This document shows positions 59,231 through 64,000 of a stretch of DNA of 64,000 nt, piece after piece (position 1 is the first letter of the stretch; every line of letters starts with the position of its first letter). The translations under genes were made by a program, and so were the position numbers. The stretch is taken from positions 62,001 through 126,000 of the forward strand of contig MU623371.1 of the NCBI GenBank assembly GCA_025201765.1, in the 5' to 3' direction. The notes under the pieces are model-generated. The model was not told the origin of the DNA, ran no database searches, and saw nothing but the letters and a program-made list of their open reading frames with translations. The DNA is from Daldinia sp. FL1419 (lineage: Eukaryota; Ascomycota; Sordariomycetes; Xylariales; Hypoxylaceae).

Positions 59231-62200
59231 GGCTGCGGTTCTTTTTTGTTATAGGTAGTGGGAGTGGGCTTAATAAATCCTACTATTCTCGCTGCAAGCT
59301 ATTGTATCCTACTGCTTTGATTATACCCATTCATCTCTACTTTTCTAGGTTACGTATTTATAAATAAAGATGAAACCCAATCATTTCTCGCCAAACCAAA
59401 ACATCGTTTATTTATAACCCGTGCTTGATGTAACAAGCCGCAGTATGTACAACATGAAAAGATACTTCATACAGATACTGGTGATGGAAGCTTGCTAGGT
59501 ATCCCCCGCAAAAAGCAGGCCCCCTTTTTTTATGGTGACAAGACCCAAAAATGCTCGCAACCTGGCTACTCGGCTATACTGGACCTTTCTCATCTGTAAG
59601 TGCTCGCGTGGTGTTCCCGTCGTGCAGGACAGGGATATCAGATCCATATTTTCAAACGTCACTCCTCTATTATTGGTTCGTTAGACGACTCATTGGTTCT
59701 AACCCCTGTAAGTTTGTCTGCGAATATCAATTCGAAATTTTTATTTTTTTTTCCTTTCGGCGCAGGTTGACCAACCTCGCCGACCAATTCTCCAACTGCT
59801 GAATCCAAGCTTTGGATTCCAAGGTTTTGATTGCGACCTCTCGGACCGCGTAAAAAACCCGCAAAACGGAAATTTCACAATCTTGGTTTGTTAATACGAA
59901 ATGGATTTATTAATCATCTACCAATTTAATATACGGATATCTATCTTGGCTATAAAAACAACCAGCGTGCGTTAGGCACCCGATCTACTAGGGTTTACGT
60001 GTTCTTGATAGCATCGGCGTAATCCGCGTAGCCTCGTCTTTATTCATGTGGAAGCAGATGACATGCATCTGATAAAATTCACCTTCCGCACTAGGACTGA
60101 TTTTGCTTTTTAATTGCTAGCTGCGATATTTTTTGCGAGACACCTTTATTCTCGACTGTTTTTCCTTCTTGAATTCCAAATGGGCAATATGTCGCAGATC
60201 TCTCGGTTGACTAGATTCTTACCTAGCAGTTTCCGATTATCTGTTTTCTTGTGTATCTCTAGTTTCTACGCTCGATTTTAAATCCTCGAGTTTTAGATCT
60301 CACGATCCTGCGGTGGGATGGACACACCGACAATCTTAGATGACTAAGGCTTGGGATGCGAAATAAACCCTTACGTCAAATATAGACTTAATCTATACTT
60401 GTGATGGATGGCCGAGTAATCAGAGTAGGCGGTTAGTGAATAATATCAACTTGGTATATTTTTGTATAATTCATAGCGTGACCGCATGTTCATGGTTTCG
60501 GTAATTGGTCCGTATAGAGTCTACGCACATCGTACCACCCAGTCATCTACCGTACTCCATCTCTTTTAACTTTTTTAAGAGTGTCAGCCTGCATTTGTCT
60601 CTTTGCACGTAAGCCGTACTAGGTAAAGATTACTAGGTAACGATGATAGAACTTGTGCTTCACCGAGGATAGCGCTAATATTCAAATCTAGGTGATGTTT
60701 GAGAAATTATCCCTTGGTTACTATCAAAGCGACGGAGTCGAGTAGTTCATATAGTGTTGTCGGGTACTTCATATGTATAACAAGTTAAAAGTGGTCGGTC
60801 TAACTCCGTTTACGAGGCGGTGGCCATTATGTACCTTTAGTTTCAAGGTTCGCAGCTGTCGTCACATGGTTTGCTTAGCTTCGCACTGGGCGAATTCATG
60901 CAAAGGCAGAGGGAAATGGAAAATGCAACTGTATAAGGAAATATGATAGATTAAAAGTTTGAAGGCGATATTGGATTAGAGTTTAGATGGAACGGAACGT
61001 TTAAATCTGAAAGTCAAGAGGTATATATACCCTATAAGACGTATTATAATGCGCTCAAACGCGGGTACAAGTACGCACGTCCCAGCGCGCCGTGGCGTTG
61101 GTCTTGCAGCGGTATACCTGATGCGGAACACTGAACCTTTACCATATTCGATGGGAACCTTTTAGAGGTTTCAATGAGATACGAAAGCCTATTATGATTA
61201 TGCCTATATTAATGAATGTATCTACGTATAGTTAATATAGTAATGTTCGTAGGTTACATCTACTTATAACTAGGTTTATAAAGTATACTGGTACCTTGCA
61301 CAAAAACAAAAAAGAAGATATAGGTACGTATCTTTAATAGCTTCAGAGTTGTATCCACTTTGTTCTTTAAATGGGTCTGGGCGCAAAATCCCGACGACAG
61401 CTACGAGTCGCATCCACCCACATCATATCCACTTCTGCCTCTTCTTTCTACCTTTTCCCAATTACCAACCTACAATCTACCTACATACACTAAAACAATA
61501 CGTACAGGTTACAGGCTACTTAGATGTAAGTTGCCTAAGGTTAGTCAAGTAGGTATCCTATGTTACTTATTACTTATTTAAGCTGCGCTTGTGCCTACGC
61601 CTACGCCTGCGTGACCCCCGTCCCCATTTTCTCCTTCTCGCCTCTTTTATACGTTATCCTACCTGCGCATCTTCTTCCCATTTCTCTGTTTTAAACGGAG
61701 CTTTAGGAGGCTTTCGAGTAACCTGACCAACCCACGTTCCACGTTCCTCCGTACCAAACAGACCTAACTTACCCATTCCGCTCCATCCAATCTGCTAACT
61801 AACCTAATACGTTTTCCGTTCTACTTACACGACTAGGTACCTCTCTTCATACCTTTTCCATAATCCTTTCATATCTCCATACTTGACATCTCAAAACTAA
61901 ACATCCCTCTTCTCATTCTAACATGCATCCCTCTTCGACTTGACCATCCACCCTCTAGTTTACGTACATTGAGACACGAACAATCACTATTCGCCAACCC
62001 CATTGAGCGTCATTTTCATTCGTTATATTTGACTAATGATTCTACTAATTTAGCAATTGGGAATATTCCAAGTTGCGCCGTGGCGGTTGAGTATATGTTG
62101 AGGTGCGATACATACAAGCTTACCGGTTCGACATCACGATTTTGCCTACCTACTTTGCCGTTAAATATCGTAGGATCTCCTGGCTTTATATCCTGACCAG

Positions 62201-62540
62201 GTAAATCATATTCACCTCATCTGGGCACGTATCGCGGGTTTCTAGTTCGTCTACACGGTACTGCATTGACACCCCCACACGATCCGAACGACGATATTTC
62301 ACCGTGCAGCATTTCGCCTCTTCCGACGCTAGTTACCTACTGCTATTTCCAGCGGTGACTTCATCATAGCGCTAGGAGGACGTTCATGCGATGCACGTAC
62401 GGCTTACCCTCCTTGTGACAGCCTCACATTTCGCACCACTTGGCGGTGGTCGACATACGTAGCCCGCTATTACTTACTTTGGGATTGCTGGGAAAATAAT
62501 CGTCTGAACCATCTTTGAACGTAATTATACGTCGTGAATC
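59231..62540. other. 3.3-kb gene-free region before the KDM5-type gene
   Basis: No gene was recognised. Frames at 59551-59802, 61349-61581 and 61969-62196 have no homology. A near-palindrome GAATCCAA / TTGGATTC lies at 59801-59819. The last 900 bases are CT-rich with many CCTAC words and probably hold promoter and leader of the next gene. Confidence 0.5.
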
Positions 62541-64000
62541 ATGGTTTCCACCCCCTCCGCCAGCCACAGCGGCGGCGTTGGAGGTGTTAGTAGTGCAACT
62601 GCTAGCTCAAGAGCTTCTCCTGCAGTCGGCGCCACCAATTCCACGAGCCACGCTTCTTCGTCATCTAATGGTGCGAAATCCAAGACCCAGGTCAATTCGA
62701 ATGGCTATCATCCAGCGAATCCCACGGTGCCTCTAAGCTCGATGCGTAGCGCCCCGCTAGACCTCACATCAGTCGAGAGAAGGGGGCAGCCTACGGCCGG
62801 CAGGGAGTCGTCTAAGCAAAACAGGTTGTACGGGCTCGAAGAAGCACCCACCTACCGACCAACCGAGGACGAATGGAAAGACCCGTTTGAGTACGTTCGC
62901 AAGATCACCCCCGAAGCGCGCCGTTACGGTATCTGCAAGGTCATCCCTCCCGATTCGTGGAACCCCGATTTCGCGATTGATACCGAGGTGAGTCCATAAT
63001 GTTTCAACCGATATAGTGGGAGAATACAATTGCTGTGGTTTTTGTCACATAGAGCTTGCGTATTCTGATGGCTTCTGGGGCTGTACTGACGGCCTTTAGA
63101 AATTTCATTTCAGGACGCGAAAGCAAGAGCTAAATTCAGTCGACGGCCGTGAGTTATCCGCAACCAGACACCTTGCCATCTTAACAACCGTCGTTATTAA
63201 CGTGGAAATATTAGGTACGCGAGCGAATTTGACCTATCTAGATGCCCTTGCGAAATACCACAAACAGCAAGGAACCAACCTAAACCGATTACCATATGTG
63301 GACAAGAAGCCTTTAGACCTTTATAAACTTAAGAAGGCTGTCGAGTCTCGGGGAGGCTTTGAAAAAGTCTGTAAGACTAAAAAATGGGCGGAAATTGGCA
63401 GAGACTTGGGTTATAGTGGAAAGATCATGTCGTCATTATCAACGTCCCTCAAGAACTCGTATGATCGATGGCTTACCCCGTACGAGAATTATTTGCGCCA
63501 AGCAAAGCCCGGAGTTTACCAGCAGTTGGAATATGAATACGGTGGCCCGCTAACCCCGAGCCCAGCGCCTAGTCCGATAAAGAGGTCGGCTATGAATACT
63601 CCTTCTAGTCTACGTGCGGAATCGCCTGCTCGGCATGCGAGCGATATTCTTCAGCAGAGTCTGAACGTACCGAAGCAAGAAAGTGAGCGTGACACCATCA
63701 TGACGGATGCGCCATCAGCTACTTCGCAACCTTCATCCGGGGGCTTTACCGCTATCAACTCCGGCGGTTTTACCGCAGTCAATAATGGGTTTACGAGTGT
63801 CAATCGGCCCACTCCAACCGATCCCAAAGGCTTCACCCCACCCCCGAAGCACCATGGGAGCCCGCATCCCTCTGCCAAGAACACTCCCGATTTCCGACCT
63901 TCCGGACTTGGTCCTGCTACAGCCTTAAAACGTCAACTTAGCTCTGACAGCTTAGATTCGGCGAAAAGGGACAACGGCACCGATAAAGACGACTCGGAAA
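62541..64000 (+). CDS. KDM5/JARID1-type chromatin protein (JmjN and ARID), 3' end outside window
   Basis: This is a nuclear histone-demethylase family protein (H3K4 demethylase group: human KDM5, fungal Rum1/Lid2/Ecm5 relatives). Three exons are visible, 62541-62987, 63100-63148 and 63215 onward, with the frame open at the edge. The N-terminal 100 residues are Ser/Ala-rich. JmjN spans exons 1-2 (EAPTYRPTEDEWKDPFEYVR, CKVIPPDSWNPDF, FHFRTRKQELNSV). The ARID DNA-binding domain follows (ANLTYLDALAKYHKQQGT, LDLYKLKKAVESRGGFEKVC, WLTPYENYL). After it comes a disordered Ser/Pro-rich region with repeated GFTA-x-N units near 63740-63830. PHD, JmjC and further fingers are expected beyond the window but not seen, so demethylase activity cannot be claimed from this part. 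Confidence 0.88.

Noticed and set aside
59801..59819. Near-palindrome GAATCCAA/TTGGATTC as a terminator or binding site
   Set aside because: It is short, single and imperfect in the centre; no functional context supports a call.
1..64000. tRNA genes and CRISPR arrays
   Set aside because: No tRNA-like A and B boxes with a foldable acceptor stem were seen, and no regularly spaced direct repeats occur; a dedicated tRNA scan could still find one that I missed.

Overview
This window looks like nuclear DNA of a filamentous ascomycete (Pezizomycotina, probably Sordariomycetes). Most genes carry short 45-80 bp GT-AG introns with CTAAC/CTGAC-like branch sites. The protein families are typical of such fungi: a homeodomain regulator of the HTF1 type, Zn2Cys6 regulators, Dal5-type permeases, an M43 secreted protease and GH78 rhamnosidase. 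Intergenic DNA is strewn with a palindromic TAGGTACCTA / CCTAGGTA word. I found no convincing tRNA, rRNA, CRISPR array or intact transposon. I built the gene models by hand, joining exons so that frame and family motifs were kept.

The left part (1-15 kb) is sparse and accessory in character. It holds the 3' part of a GPR1/FUN34/YaaH acetate-type transporter (1-1002), a frameshifted and internally deleted YrdC-domain pseudogene (about 1530-2091), an eight-exon MFS sugar transporter (3345-5298), a small six-cysteine secreted protein (6004-6354), a five-exon secreted M43 metalloprotease (complement 7372-8461), a PaaI-like thioesterase (complement 10228-10803) and, divergent from it, an alpha-L-rhamnosidase (11831-14600).

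The middle (15-38 kb) has an unknown small gene (15254-15637), a coactosin (16080-16520), a cupin (complement 16667-17077) and an AAGAB/Irc6 p34-type adaptin-binding protein (17599-18768). The homeodomain regulator (26454-28387) follows, isolated between about 7.7 kb and 4.5 kb of DNA with no recognisable gene. Next is a 1565-aa P4-ATPase flippase of the Dnf1 type (32899-37679).

From 38.6 to 46.8 kb lie a PAQR/Izh receptor with a 13-nt microexon, a ten-exon Dal5-like permease, a secreted sulfatase divergent from that permease, and a regulator combining a C2H2-like finger with a Zn2Cys6 cluster. Permease, sulfatase and regulator could form a small organosulfate-use locus, which is inference. 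Then come a small four-helix membrane protein (48702-49248), a TPR-like unknown (complement 49798-50526) and an O-methyltransferase whose first junction I could not resolve (51576-53119).

The right part (54-64 kb) is core nuclear machinery: FAL1/eIF4A-III and splicing factor SF3a60 sharing a divergent promoter, the SLX1 nuclease subunit, and the 5' part of a KDM5/JARID1-type protein (JmjN plus ARID) that runs off the right edge.
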